Positions 51,004 to 60,132 of a stretch of 64,000 bases of DNA are shown here, piece after piece. Below the pieces are notes generated by a model that worked only from the letters and a program-made list of their open reading frames with translations, was not told where the DNA came from and did no database searches. The position numbers were made by a program, and so were the translations under genes. The stretch lies in the NCBI RefSeq assembly GCF_017873095.1, contig NZ_JAGGJU010000008.1:62001-126000 (forward strand), given 5' to 3'. Within the stretch, counting starts at the first letter, position 1. Every line of letters starts with the position of its first letter. This stretch comes from Heterorhizobium halophytocola (GTDB taxonomy: Bacteria > Pseudomonadota > Alphaproteobacteria > Rhizobiales > Rhizobiaceae).

Positions 51004-52404
51004 ATGACGGACTTACTGGATCTGAGCATCAAGGAATTATTGGGCCTGTATCGTGCCAAGACGCTGTCGCCGCTGGATTACTGGCAGGTGGTCGAAAAGA
51101 GGATCGAGGCGTTCGAACCGGCGATCAAGGCGCTCTATGCCTATGATCCGAAAAGCGCGCGCGAACAGGCGCGTGCCTCGACGGAGCGCTGGCTGCGGGA
51201 TGATCCGAGGGGTGTGCTCGATGGTATTCCGGCGACGCTGAAGGAGTTGATCGCCACGAAAGGCGTGCCGGTACCGCTCGGCACAGCGGCCGTCGAACTC
51301 ACGCCGGCAGCGACGGATGCCCCGATCGCTGCCCGGATGAAGGAAGATGGCGCGGTGATCTTCGCCAAGACCACCTGTCCCGATTACGGCATGCTGTCGT
51401 CCGGCCTGTCGAGCTTCCATCCACTCAGCCGCAATCCCTGGGACCTCACCCAGAACCCGGGCGGCTCCAGCGCCGGTGCCGCCGCCGCGGGCGCTGCCAA
51501 ATACGGACCCTTGCATATCGGCACGGATATCGGCGGCTCGGTACGGCTGCCGGCCGGCTGGACCGGTCTGTTCGGATTCAAGCCGAGCCAGGGCCGCATT
51601 CCGGTCGATCCCTATTATGTCGGGCGCTGCGCCGGACCGATGACCCGCTATGTCGACGATGCCGCCATCGCCATGGCCACCCTGTCGCGGCCGGACTGGC
51701 GCGACGGCACGAGCCTGCCGCCGAACGACTTCGACTGGATGGACCTCGAGATCGACCTGCGCGGGATGAAGATCGGGGTGATGCTCGACGCCGGCTGCGG
51801 GATCGCGGCCGAGCCGGAGATCCGCGACGCGGTGCTGGCTGCCGCCCGGCGCTTCGAGGAGGCAGGCGCCGTGATCCTTCCGGTCGAACCGGTGCTGACA
51901 CGCGCGATGCTCGACGGTCTCGACAAGTTCTGGCGCGCGCGGTTCTGGGGCGATATCGCGACCTTGCCTGCCGAGCGCCGCGAGAAGATCCTGCCCTACA
52001 TCTATTCCTGGGCAGAAAAGGGCGCCGACATCTCCGGGGTCGATGCCGTCAAGGGCTTCAACCAGACGATCGAGATGCGCAAGGCCTGTGGTCTGCTGTT
52101 CACCACGGTCGATGCGGTCCTGTCGCCGACCAATCCGGTGGTCTCCTATGCCGCCGACTGGGCCTCACCTACCAACGACCCGGAGCGCCCCTTCGAGCAC
52201 ATCTGCTTCACCGTGCCATGGAACATGTCGGAACAGCCGGCAGCCTCGATCAATTGCGGCTTTTCGAAATCCGGCATGCCGATCGGCCTGCAGATCGTCG
52301 GTCCGCGCTTCGACGACATGCGGGTGCTGAAACTCTCCAAGGCCTTCGAGACCTGGACGGGTGGGGTGAAGGCCTGGCCGGAACCGGCACGCCTGGCATC
52401 CTGA
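51004..52404 (+). CDS. Amidase-signature family enzyme
   Basis: Amidase of the Ser-cisSer-Lys class, 466 residues, cytosolic (no signal peptide). Catalytic candidates: K80 in PATLKELIATKG, cis-Ser S155 in NPGGSSAG and nucleophile S179 in TDIGGSVRLPAG. Position at the end of a peptide-type ABC operon suggests it hydrolyses the imported amide. It is not GatA, because the gatCAB neighbours are absent. Substrate cannot be inferred further. GAGG lies about a dozen bases before the ATG. Confidence 0.86.
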   Translation: MTDLLDLSIKELLGLYRAKTLSPLDYWQVVEKRIEAFEPAIKALYAYDPKSAREQARASTERWLRDDPRGVLDGIPATLKELIATKGVPVPLGTAAVELTPAATDAPIAARMKEDGAVIFAKTTCPDYGMLSSGLSSFHPLSRNPWDLTQNPGGSSAGAAAAGAAKYGPLHIGTDIGGSVRLPAGWTGLFGFKPSQGRIPVDPYYVGRCAGPMTRYVDDAAIAMATLSRPDWRDGTSLPPNDFDWMDLEIDLRGMKIGVMLDAGCGIAAEPEIRDAVLAAARRFEEAGAVILPVEPVLTRAMLDGLDKFWRARFWGDIATLPAERREKILPYIYSWAEKGADISGVDAVKGFNQTIEMRKACGLLFTTVDAVLSPTNPVVSYAADWASPTNDPERPFEHICFTVPWNMSEQPAASINCGFSKSGMPIGLQIVGPRFDDMRVLKLSKAFETWTGGVKAWPEPARLAS

Positions 52405-52466
52405 AACGGTTCCGGCAAAAGCGGGACCCGACGTCTTTCACAAAGTGCCAATAAAAACAATCATAT

Positions 52467-52494
52467 GGCAAGGCGCAGACGATTGCGCCTTGCC
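52467..52494 (-). terminator. Strong stem-loop between amidase and MOSC genes
   Basis: A perfect 11-pair stem (52467-52477 with 52484-52494), six-base loop, in the gap between convergent stops. On the minus strand a T-rich stretch (GATTGTTTTTATT) follows about six bases later, so it may terminate the MOSC transcript; from the plus side it may act as a barrier for the amidase operon. Confidence 0.7.
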
Positions 52495-52503
52495 GGTAAT
52501 AAT

Positions 52504-53124
52504 CTACGGAACCTGCTTTTCGAAGAAGCTTCTCAGCCGGATGCTGATGGGTGCATCGAGGAGGCGGGTGCGCTGGGCCGTGTCCGGTCGACTGGCAATT
52601 GCCTCCATCATCTGCGGGATGGTCACGCGATCTCCGCCATAAGGGCGGTAGTCCACCGTCTGCCCGGCTTCGAGAAGTCCCGGCGTGATCACCCGGAAAT
52701 AGGCCCCGGCCCGGCCGGCCCGGGTATAGCGCTTGACGAACATCGGGTCGTCCATCTTGGCGGCAAAGGTCGCACAGGGGGTGCGCGGTGCCGTCGCCTC
52801 CAGCACGACATCGCCGATGACGAGGCGGTCGCCGGCGCCCAGATCGCGATTGTCGAGCCCCTCGATCACCAGGTTTTCGCCGAATGCGCCGGGCTCCAGC
52901 GGGTATCCCAGTTCGCTCTCCCACCATTTCAGCGTTTCGCCACCCTCGACATAGACCGCCTGGTCCGGCCCGCCGTGATGGTCGCGGTTGCAGATGGCGT
53001 CGCCGACGAGGCCCTCCGCGTCGACCATCACGGCCGCATTCCGCGGGCTCTTCCAGATGCCGCTCTTGAAGCGTTTGCCGGGCACCGCTTTCGGCGTGCC
53101 GAGACAGATGGCGAGGATCTTCAT
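52504..53124 (-). CDS. MOSC domain-containing protein
   Basis: 206-residue MOSC protein (molybdenum cofactor sulfurase C-terminal-like, YiiM branch). The invariant cysteine is in [28 protein letters not shown] and [11 protein letters not shown] match the family fold. Members act on or bind sulfur or N-hydroxylated substrates with molybdenum cofactor. The start at 53124 was chosen over an upstream frame lying in the recR leader. It is divergent from recR across 73 bases. Confidence 0.86.
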   Translation of the reverse strand: MKILAICLGTPKAVPGKRFKSGIWKSPRNAAVMVDAEGLVGDAICNRDHHGGPDQAVYVEGGETLKWWESELGYPLEPGAFGENLVIEGLDNRDLGAGDRLVIGDVVLEATAPRTPCATFAAKMDDPMFVKRYTRAGRAGAYFRVITPGLLEAGQTVDYRPYGGDRVTIPQMMEAIASRPDTAQRTRLLDAPISIRLRSFFEKQVP

Positions 53125-53142
53125 GGCAGCAACTCCCGAGGC

Positions 53143-53178
53143 TATTCCGTTTGGCAAAGAGATTCCGTTTGCCAAAGA
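53143..53178 (+). repeat. Imperfect tandem repeat in the MOSC-recR promoter gap
   Basis: ATTCCGTTTGGCAAAGA and ATTCCGTTTGCCAAAGA (16 of 17 identical) are separated by two bases in the shared promoter gap before recR. Could be duplicated binding sites or slippage. Confidence 0.7.
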
Positions 53179-53197
53179 TATGGTCTACAAGCGGCCA

Positions 53198-53803
53198 ATG
53201 GCAAAGCGAGTCACCGGTCCCGAAATCGAAAAACTTATTCAGTTGCTGGCAAAGGTGCCGGGGCTCGGCCCCCGCTCGGCCCGCCGCGCGGCGCTGCACA
53301 TGATCAAGAAGAAGGACCAGTTGATGGGTCCTCTCGCCCGGGCGATCGGCGAGGCCCACGACAAGGTCATCATCTGCTCGCGCTGCGGCAATGTCGATAC
53401 CTCCGATCCCTGCACGGTGTGCAATGACGACCGGCGCGACCAGACCATGATCATCGTCGTCGAGGATGTCTCCGATCTCTGGGCGCTGGAGCGGGCCGGC
53501 GCAATGAATGCCGCCTATCACGTGCTCGGCGGCACGCTGTCGCCGCTCGAAGGCGTCGGCCCCGACGACCTGAATATCAAGGGGCTGATCGACCGTGTCG
53601 CAGAAGGCGGCATTCGCGAGGTGATCATCGCCGTCAATGCCACGATCGAGGGGCAGACGACCGCGCATTACATCATCGACCATCTCGCCGGCATGGAGGT
53701 GAAGATCACCCGGCTGGCCCATGGCGTCCCGGTCGGTGGCGAACTCGACTATCTGGACGAGGGCACGCTTTCCGCCGCCTTGCGGTCCCGCACGGCGATC
53801 TGA
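53198..53803 (+). CDS. recR: Recombination mediator protein RecR
   Basis: Acts with RecF/RecO in RecA loading at gaps; 201 residues, exactly the usual length. Helix-hairpin-helix region [19 protein letters not shown] (16-34), a C4 zinc finger with C60, C63, C72 and C75, then the Toprim domain [17 protein letters not shown]. The start is ATG at 53198; in-frame codons upstream lie in the tandem-repeat leader. Usually recR follows dnaX-ybaB, but here a MOSC gene is divergent, as in some rhizobia. Confidence 0.95.
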   Translation: MAKRVTGPEIEKLIQLLAKVPGLGPRSARRAALHMIKKKDQLMGPLARAIGEAHDKVIICSRCGNVDTSDPCTVCNDDRRDQTMIIVVEDVSDLWALERAGAMNAAYHVLGGTLSPLEGVGPDDLNIKGLIDRVAEGGIREVIIAVNATIEGQTTAHYIIDHLAGMEVKITRLAHGVPVGGELDYLDEGTLSAALRSRTAI

Positions 53804-53858
53804 CATTCGCATTTGAGGAGGCGGACCTGCCAGAGGTTCGCCGGGAGACAGAAATCCG

Positions 53859-55097
53859 ATGACATTTCGAAGCCTGCTTGTCGCGCTCACCTTGATCCTG
53901 ATGCCGTCTCTTGCCGGGGCGGTCGACAAATCGTCCGTCGAGCGCCAGTTTCAGAGCTGGCTTGCCAGCGATCTGTGGCCGGCCGCGCAAAAGGCGGGCG
54001 TCACCCGCAAGGGTTTCGACAGTGCCACGGCCGATCTGCATCTCAACTGGTCGCTGCCGGATCTGGTGCCGCCCGGCACGACGCCACCGAAGGAAAGGCC
54101 GCAAAGCCAGGCCGAGTTTTCCGCGCCGGGCGCCTATTTCTCCGAGAACCGGCTTCGCGGTCTGGCCGCCAGCGGGCGCGCGCTCTATGGCCAATACGGC
54201 GGCGTGCTGAAGAAGATCGAGGCGAAATACGGAGTGCCCGGACGGATCGTGATCGCCATCTGGGGCCGCGAGACGGGCTATGGCCGGGCGAAGCTGCCCT
54301 ATCCGGCCATCGAGGTGCTGGCGACCAAGGCCTTCATGTCGACCCGCAAGGACCTGTTTTTCGGCGAACTGATCGCCGCCCTTCACATCGTCGACAGCCG
54401 GGATGTCACGGCCGCCGAAATGCGCGGGTCCTGGGCCGGCGCGCTCGGTCAGCCGCAATTCATGCCGTCCAGCTTCCTGCAATATGCCGTGGATTTCGAT
54501 GGCGACGGTCATCGCGACATCTGGGATTCGACGCCCGACGCGCTCGCGTCCATCGCCAACTATCTATCGCAAAAAGGCTGGCAGCGCGGCCGCGACTGGG
54601 GCTATGAGGTGACGATCCCGAAAGGCGTGACCTGCGCCCAGGAAGGGCCTGACAGAGCCAGGCCGATTTCCGGCTGGACGAAGCAGGGGATCACCCGCAT
54701 TTCCGGCAAGGCCTTCCCTTCGAGCGAGCTGAAGGCCCAGGGCATGATGCTCGTGCCGGCCGGCACCGACGGGCCGGAATTCGTCGTCACGCCGAATTTC
54801 TACGTGCTGAAGGAGTACAATAACTCCGATCTCTACGCGCTCTTCATCGGTAATCTGGCGGATCGCATCGCCTACGGCAGCGGCGCCTTCGACGCGCCGT
54901 GGGGCGAAGTCGGCAAGATGCTGCGCTCGGACGTGCTTGCCATGCAGAAGGCGCTGGTCGCCGAGGGCTATGATGTCGGAACGGTCGATGGGCTGGCCGG
55001 TTACAAGACCCGCCGCTCGCTCGGCGAATGGCAGGCCAAGGCCGGTCTCAAGCCGACCTGTTTTCCCGATGCCTCGCTGAAGTCGAAGCTGCGCTGA
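53859..55097 (+). CDS. Lytic murein transglycosylase, MltB family with peptidoglycan-binding domain
   Basis: Periplasmic enzyme, 412 residues. Signal peptide 1-21 (SLAGA) without lipobox cysteine, so it is soluble rather than lipid-anchored. The catalytic glutamate is E138 in IWGRETGYGR; GALGQPQFMPSSFL and FDGDGHRDIWDSTPDALASIANYL are MltB family motifs. A C-terminal peptidoglycan-binding repeat covers about 345-412 (DVLAMQKALVAEGYDVGTVDGLAGYKTR). It cleaves glycan strands to anhydromuropeptides. It is convergent with the MFS gene. Confidence 0.9.
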   Translation: MTFRSLLVALTLILMPSLAGAVDKSSVERQFQSWLASDLWPAAQKAGVTRKGFDSATADLHLNWSLPDLVPPGTTPPKERPQSQAEFSAPGAYFSENRLRGLAASGRALYGQYGGVLKKIEAKYGVPGRIVIAIWGRETGYGRAKLPYPAIEVLATKAFMSTRKDLFFGELIAALHIVDSRDVTAAEMRGSWAGALGQPQFMPSSFLQYAVDFDGDGHRDIWDSTPDALASIANYLSQKGWQRGRDWGYEVTIPKGVTCAQEGPDRARPISGWTKQGITRISGKAFPSSELKAQGMMLVPAGTDGPEFVVTPNFYVLKEYNNSDLYALFIGNLADRIAYGSGAFDAPWGEVGKMLRSDVLAMQKALVAEGYDVGTVDGLAGYKTRRSLGEWQAKAGLKPTCFPDASLKSKLR

Positions 55098-55119
55098 CGG
55101 GCCATTCTCCGCCCCCCCG

Positions 55120-56751
55120 TCAGTGGTCGGGCGGGAAATGCACCTGGTGGAACACGTCGTCGGTGTGGCGGATGGCCTGGCGCTCGATCATCCGGTGCAC
55201 CCGCGGGCGTTCCTTGCCGCGGTGAAGCGCGATCAGGCGGTCGAAGGTCTCGGCGTCGGCCTTGGTGCGGCGATGATTGTGCCGGACATATTCGACCCAG
55301 GTCGGCGTGTGATAGGTCTCGGTCCAGATGTCGGGGTTTTCCAGATCGCGCATCAGCGTCCAGTTGCGCGCGCCGTCGCGGATGCGGATGCGTCGGCGTT
55401 CGGTCATCAGCAGCAGGAATTCCTCCAGATCCGGATCGTGGATCTCGTAGTCGATCTGGATGACGATCGGGCCGCTTCTGGGCTTGATATCGAGTTCGAG
55501 CGGCGGCTCGTTGAACCGGTTGAGCGGGTCGAGGTCGAGCGCGCCGAAGCTCGGCATGGCGAGCAGGAAGCCGACGCCGATGCCGACGAGCAGCATGGCC
55601 GCCGAGGCAAACAGCGCGATGTCGACGCCGTAGTTTTCCGCCAGGACGCCCCAGTTCCAGCTGCCGAGCGCCATGCCGCCGAAGGTCGCGGTCTGATAGA
55701 GCGACAATGCCCGGCCAACGACCCAGCGCGGGGTCGAGAGCTGGACGAGGGTGTTGAACAGCGATAGCGAAAGCACCCAGCAGCCCCCGGCCAGGAACAA
55801 CGCCGGCGCCGTGATCCAGAAATAGCCGCTGGCGCCCGATACGGCCGCCGCAATGGCAAAGCCGGCGAACGAACAGCGCACGATATCCTCGCTGGACAGC
55901 AATTCGCGGATGCGGCCATTGGCGAGCGCACCGGCGACAGCCCCCAGACCATAGGCACCGAGCAGCCCGCCATAGACAAGCGGGCCGCCCGCCAGCGTCT
56001 CGCGCGCCACGATCGGCAGCAGCGACAGGATCGACATGGCGGCAAAGCCGAAGAAGAAGCCGCGAAACATCACCTTCATCAGGTTTGGCGACATCGAGAC
56101 ATAGCGCAGGCCGGCGCCGATCGCCCGCACCAGGTTTTCGCGCGGCAGGGTCGCATTCGGATAGACCGGCTTCCAGCGAAACAGCGCATAGATCATCGCC
56201 AGATAGCTGACGGCATTGATCGCAAAGGCCATGGCCGCGCCGGCCACCGCGACGATGATGCCGCCGATGGCAGGCCCGACGCTGCGGGTGATGTTGAAGC
56301 CGATGCTGTTCAGCGAGACGGCGGCCGGCAGGTCTTCGCGACCGACGATGTCGCCGACGGAGGCCTGCCATGACGGGTTGTTCATCGCCGTGCCGCAGCC
56401 GATCAGGAAGGTGAAGGCCAGCAGCAACCAGGGGGTGATCAGCCCGAGATAGGTGATGACGGCCAAGAGGGCGGAGACGGTGAGCAGGAAGAGCTGAACG
56501 GTGACCAGCACGCGCCGGCGATTGTAACCGTCGGCAAGCGCCCCCGCCACCAGCGACAGCAGCATGATCGGCGCGGTGTTGGACGCCTGCACGAGCGCCA
56601 CCATTCCGGCCGAGGTCGAGATCGACGTCATCATCCAGGCAGCGCCGACATCCTGGATCAGGGCCCCGAAATTCGACGCGATACTCGCCATCCAGATGGT
56701 TCTGAAAACGGTGTTCTGTAATGGCGCCAATGGCGAACGTCTGTCGGGCAC
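55120..56751 (-). CDS. MFS_3-family exporter with C-terminal soluble extension
   Basis: Membrane exporter of the MFS_3 (transmembrane secretion effector/enterobactin-like) type, 543 residues. About 12 hydrophobic segments occupy residues 15-410, with FLIGCGTAMNNPSWQASVGDIV and GFNITRSVGPAIGGIIVA as landmarks. The last about 125 residues are soluble, containing IDYEIHDPDLEEFLLLM, RRRIRIRDGARNW and HTPTWVEYVRHNHRRTKADA. The start is GTG at 56751 with no strong ribosome site, so it is less certain. Substrate unknown. Confidence 0.8.
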   Translation of the reverse strand: MPDRRSPLAPLQNTVFRTIWMASIASNFGALIQDVGAAWMMTSISTSAGMVALVQASNTAPIMLLSLVAGALADGYNRRRVLVTVQLFLLTVSALLAVITYLGLITPWLLLAFTFLIGCGTAMNNPSWQASVGDIVGREDLPAAVSLNSIGFNITRSVGPAIGGIIVAVAGAAMAFAINAVSYLAMIYALFRWKPVYPNATLPRENLVRAIGAGLRYVSMSPNLMKVMFRGFFFGFAAMSILSLLPIVARETLAGGPLVYGGLLGAYGLGAVAGALANGRIRELLSSEDIVRCSFAGFAIAAAVSGASGYFWITAPALFLAGGCWVLSLSLFNTLVQLSTPRWVVGRALSLYQTATFGGMALGSWNWGVLAENYGVDIALFASAAMLLVGIGVGFLLAMPSFGALDLDPLNRFNEPPLELDIKPRSGPIVIQIDYEIHDPDLEEFLLLMTERRRIRIRDGARNWTLMRDLENPDIWTETYHTPTWVEYVRHNHRRTKADAETFDRLIALHRGKERPRVHRMIERQAIRHTDDVFHQVHFPPDH

Positions 56752-56904
56752 AGTCGGATCCGGGAAAAAGAATCGGTGAGGGTTAGAGATATAGGGCAGA
56801 AAGCGGAAACCTGCCTATCTGTTCTCTTGCATTTCTTCAGATTGCGCTTATTTTTTATGCAGCAAAGGGTCGCGTTCCCTGTCGAGCCGATCGGATTTCG
56901 CAAA

Positions 56905-56934
56905 CTTGCAATTGCTGAAAGTCTGGCGTATAAG
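56905..56934 (+). promoter_or_regulatory. Probable sigma-70 promoter of the rimP-nusA-infB operon
   Basis: CTTGCA (56905-56910) and TATAAG (56929-56934) are separated by 18 bases, close to the alphaproteobacterial housekeeping promoter form. Transcription would begin near 56940, about 20 bases before a terminator-like hairpin and about 100 bases before rimP. Confidence 0.6.
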
Positions 56935-56959
56935 CCCGTTAAATTCTTGATCGCCAGAT

Positions 56960-56994
56960 GAAGAGTGGGCCCTCCCGGACCCGCTCTTTTTTGT
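56960..56994 (+). terminator. Terminator-like hairpin in the rimP leader
   Basis: AAGAGTGGG pairs with CCCGCTCTT (one T-G wobble) and is followed by TTTTTT, a good intrinsic terminator in the leader between the probable promoter and rimP. It may be an attenuator for the operon or the end of a short leader RNA. Confidence 0.7.
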
Positions 56995-57037
56995 TGGCAA
57001 CAGATCCAGGCGGCCATGCGGGCCGAGGAGGACATGA

Positions 57038-57649
57038 TTGTCGAACGCCACGCCAAACGATAACGAACCCAGGCTGATCGTCGAGACCGGAACGGACCGG
57101 CGCGTTGCCGAAATCATCGAGCCGGTAGCGCTTGATCTGGGCTATCGCCTTGTGCGCGTGCGCTTGATGAACCAGAACGGCTTCACCCTGCAGATCATGG
57201 CCGAGCGTTTCGACGGGACGATGGCGGTCGAGGACTGCGAACAGCTGTCCATGGCGATCTCGCCGGTGCTCGATGTCGAGGATCCGGTCGACAAGGCCTA
57301 TCATCTGGAAGTATCCTCCCCCGGTATCGACAGGCCCATGGTTCGCAAGTCCGATTTCGAACGCTGGCAGGGACATATTCTCAAATGCGAGACGTCCATC
57401 CTGGTCGACAACCGCAAGCGTTTTCGCGGCAAGATCGTCAGTGTTGATGCCGAAGGCTTCAGTCTCGAGCGTGATCAGGTGGCCTATGGCGAAGAGCCGA
57501 CGGTCACCATCCCGTTCAACACGCTGGCCGAAGCCAAGCTGATCCTGACCGACGACCTCATTCGCGACGCCCTGAAGGCGGACAAGCTGGCCCGTGCCGC
57601 TGCCGCCAATCAGAACGGCGAAGACGACGAAGACAGCGACGAAGACTAA
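57038..57649 (+). CDS. rimP: Ribosome maturation factor RimP
   Basis: 30S assembly factor, 203 residues. The N-terminal KH-like domain (about 15-95) carries [21 protein letters not shown] and [20 protein letters not shown]; the C-terminal SH3-like domain follows ([17 protein letters not shown]). The start is TTG at 57038 because GAGGAGGA precedes it and no ATG fits the frame; an ATG four bases earlier is in another frame. The C-terminus is an acidic tail ([10 protein letters not shown]). Head of the nusA-infB operon. Confidence 0.93.
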   Translation: MSNATPNDNEPRLIVETGTDRRVAEIIEPVALDLGYRLVRVRLMNQNGFTLQIMAERFDGTMAVEDCEQLSMAISPVLDVEDPVDKAYHLEVSSPGIDRPMVRKSDFERWQGHILKCETSILVDNRKRFRGKIVSVDAEGFSLERDQVAYGEEPTVTIPFNTLAEAKLILTDDLIRDALKADKLARAAAANQNGEDDEDSDED

Positions 57650-57710
57650 ACCGATTGAGCAAGGGCCGCTTAACCACAAGGGCCCGGCACGCAGACGGAG
57701 ACGAAAGACA

Positions 57711-59342
57711 ATGGCAGTCAGTGCAAACCGGCTCGAACTTTTGCAGATCGCGGACGCGGTTGCCCGTGAAAAGGTAATCGACCGCGAGATCGTGCTCGCG
57801 GCCATGGCCGACGCGATCCAGAAGGCCGCGCGTTCTCGCTACGGCAGCGAAACCAATATTCGCGCCGACATCAATTCCAAGACCGGCGAGATCCGTCTGC
57901 AGCGCCTCCTCGAGGTTGTCGAGCAGGTCGAAGACTATGCGACGCAGATCGCGATCGAGCTTGCCCGTGACCGCAACCCGGACGCCAAGCTCGGTGATTT
58001 CATCGCCGATCCGCTGCCGCCGATGGATTTCGGCCGCATCGCCGCCCAGTCGGCCAAGCAGGTCATCGTGCAGAAGGTGCGCGAAGCCGAGCGTGACCGT
58101 CAGTTCGACGAATACAAGGACCGCGTCGGCGAAATCGTCAACGGCAGCGTCAAGCGCGTCGAATACGGCAATGTGATCGTCGATCTCGGCCGTGGCGAAG
58201 GCATTATCCGCCGCGACGAAATGATCCCGCGCGAAGCCTTCCGCTATGGCGATCGCGTCCGCGCATACGTATATGACGTGCGTCGCGAGCAGCGCGGCCC
58301 GCAGATCTTCCTGTCGCGGACCCATCCGCAGTTCATGGTGAAGCTGTTCACCATGGAAGTGCCCGAAATCTACGACGGCATCATCCAGATCAAGTCGGTT
58401 GCCCGTGACCCGGGTTCGCGCGCCAAGATCGCGGTGATATCGAACGACTCGTCGATCGATCCGGTCGGCGCCTGCGTCGGTATGCGCGGTAGCCGAGTCC
58501 AGGCGGTCGTCGGCGAGCTGCAGGGCGAGAAGATCGATATCATTCCGTGGAGCCAGGACCCGGCCTCGTTCATCGTCAACGCACTGCAGCCGGCCGAAGT
58601 TGCCAAGGTGGTGCTCGACGAGGATGCCGAGCGTATCGAAGTCGTGGTGCCGGACGAGCAGCTTTCGCTCGCCATCGGTCGTCGCGGCCAGAACGTTCGT
58701 CTTGCGTCGCAGCTGACCGGCTGGGACATCGACATCATGACGGAAGCCGAAGAGTCCGAGCGTCGTCAGAAGGAATTCAACGAGCGCACCAATCTCTTCA
58801 TGGATGCACTCGACGTCGATGAGATGGTCGGTCAGGTTCTGGCCTCCGAGGGCTTTGCCCAGGTCGAGGAACTGGCTTACGTCGAACTCGACGAAATCGC
58901 CTCGATCGACGGTTTCGACGACGATACAGCGAACGAGATCCAGGCCCGTGCCCGCGAATATCTGGAGAAGATCGAAGCCGAATTCGACGCCAAGCGTCAG
59001 GAGCTCGGCGTCTCCGACGAATTGCGCCAGATCGACGGCATGACCTCGCAGATGATGGTCGCGCTCGGCGAAGACGGCATCAAGACGGTCGAGGATTTCG
59101 CCGGCTGCGCCGCGGACGATCTGGTCGGCTGGACCGAGCGCAAGAACGGCGAGACGAAGAAATTCGACGGGCTGTTCTCCAAGTTCGACGTTTCGCGTGC
59201 CGAAGCGGAAAACATGGTCGTTCAGGCGCGTCTGGCTGTCGGCTGGATCACTGAAGACGATCTGACGGCCGATGCGGAACCGGAAGTCGACGAAGAAGCC
59301 GAAGCTGAGGCCGTAGAGGCCGAGGCCCCGCAGGACCGTTGA
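57711..59342 (+). CDS. nusA: Transcription termination/antitermination factor NusA
   Basis: Binds RNA polymerase and nascent RNA, affecting pausing and termination; 543 residues. N-terminal domain 1-125, S1 domain about 135-200 ([21 protein letters not shown]), two KH domains about 225-375 ([46 protein letters not shown]), then two acidic helix-hairpin repeats up to 520 and a glutamate-rich tail. The start at 57711 follows a 61-base gap from rimP. Typical alphaproteobacterial length and order. Confidence 0.96.
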   Translation: MAVSANRLELLQIADAVAREKVIDREIVLAAMADAIQKAARSRYGSETNIRADINSKTGEIRLQRLLEVVEQVEDYATQIAIELARDRNPDAKLGDFIADPLPPMDFGRIAAQSAKQVIVQKVREAERDRQFDEYKDRVGEIVNGSVKRVEYGNVIVDLGRGEGIIRRDEMIPREAFRYGDRVRAYVYDVRREQRGPQIFLSRTHPQFMVKLFTMEVPEIYDGIIQIKSVARDPGSRAKIAVISNDSSIDPVGACVGMRGSRVQAVVGELQGEKIDIIPWSQDPASFIVNALQPAEVAKVVLDEDAERIEVVVPDEQLSLAIGRRGQNVRLASQLTGWDIDIMTEAEESERRQKEFNERTNLFMDALDVDEMVGQVLASEGFAQVEELAYVELDEIASIDGFDDDTANEIQARAREYLEKIEAEFDAKRQELGVSDELRQIDGMTSQMMVALGEDGIKTVEDFAGCAADDLVGWTERKNGETKKFDGLFSKFDVSRAEAENMVVQARLAVGWITEDDLTADAEPEVDEEAEAEAVEAEAPQDR

Positions 59343-59346
59343 AGGT

Positions 59347-60033
59347 ATGACCCGCAGGACGGATCATCTGGTCGCGGAACGTGACGAGGCGAGGGAGGAG
59401 GCCGTGAATGGTCGAACCTGCATCGTTACCCGCACGTCCGGAACGCCGGAGACCCTGATCCGTTTTGTGGCAGGGCCGGATGGTCAGGTCGTGCCAGACC
59501 TGAAGCGCGAGCTTCCCGGGCGCGGCTGCTGGGTGACGGCGAGCCGCGAGACGGTCGACAAGGCCGTCGCGAAGAAAGCCTTTGCCCGCGGCCTGAAGGC
59601 CGATGTGAAGGCATCCCCCGACCTCGGGGAACTGGTGGACCGGCTTCTGGCAAGCCAGTTCGCCGGGATGATCCATATGGCGCGCAAGGCCGGGCAGTTC
59701 GTGACCGGCGCCGCCAAGGTGGAACTGGCCGTCAGGAGTGGTGAGGCGATCGCCGTCTTTCACTCCAAGGCCGCCGCCGCCGACGGGGTCAGAAAAATCG
59801 ACCAGGCCCGCAAGGCCCGGCATCTGGGAATGGAGACGGCGGCGGAGATTCCGGCGTTCAAGCTCCTCTCGGGAGAAGAAATGGACGCTCTGTTAGGCGA
59901 GAATGCGTTTATCCATGGCGCAACGCTTGCAGGGCAGGCAGGTGAGGGTGTAGTGAGACGCGCAAACCTGCTGGAGCGCTATCGGACTGGCCGTCCTGAG
60001 CAAAAGGACGCCGCCGGCGCGACCGAACGATGA
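59347..60033 (+). CDS. YlxR-domain RNA-binding protein with L7Ae-like C-terminus
   Basis: 228-residue protein of the nusA-infB operon. The YlxR domain (NGRTCIVTRTSGTPETLIRFV, then GRGCWVTASRETVDKAVAKKAF) covers about 21-95 and an L7Ae-like region (MARKAGQFVTGAAKVELAVRSGEAI) about 110-190, a fusion usual in Rhizobiales. It begins 4 bases after nusA. A GTG at 59404 has a better ribosome site and is an alternative start. Precise function not established; likely nucleoid or RNA-associated. Confidence 0.88.
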   Translation: MTRRTDHLVAERDEAREEAVNGRTCIVTRTSGTPETLIRFVAGPDGQVVPDLKRELPGRGCWVTASRETVDKAVAKKAFARGLKADVKASPDLGELVDRLLASQFAGMIHMARKAGQFVTGAAKVELAVRSGEAIAVFHSKAAAADGVRKIDQARKARHLGMETAAEIPAFKLLSGEEMDALLGENAFIHGATLAGQAGEGVVRRANLLERYRTGRPEQKDAAGATER

Positions 60034-60132
60034 TGTGGCGACCGGCGCTGGCCGGACCCTGCCGCAGACGACAGGAATTGTACGACCAGGACTGATGGTG
60101 TCATCGTCCCGGTCTGAAGGAACGGGAACGGT

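Noticed and set aside
56776..56961. 61-codon open frame before rimP
   Set aside because: No ribosome site or motif; it lies in the AT-richer promoter gap and runs through the probable rimP promoter.
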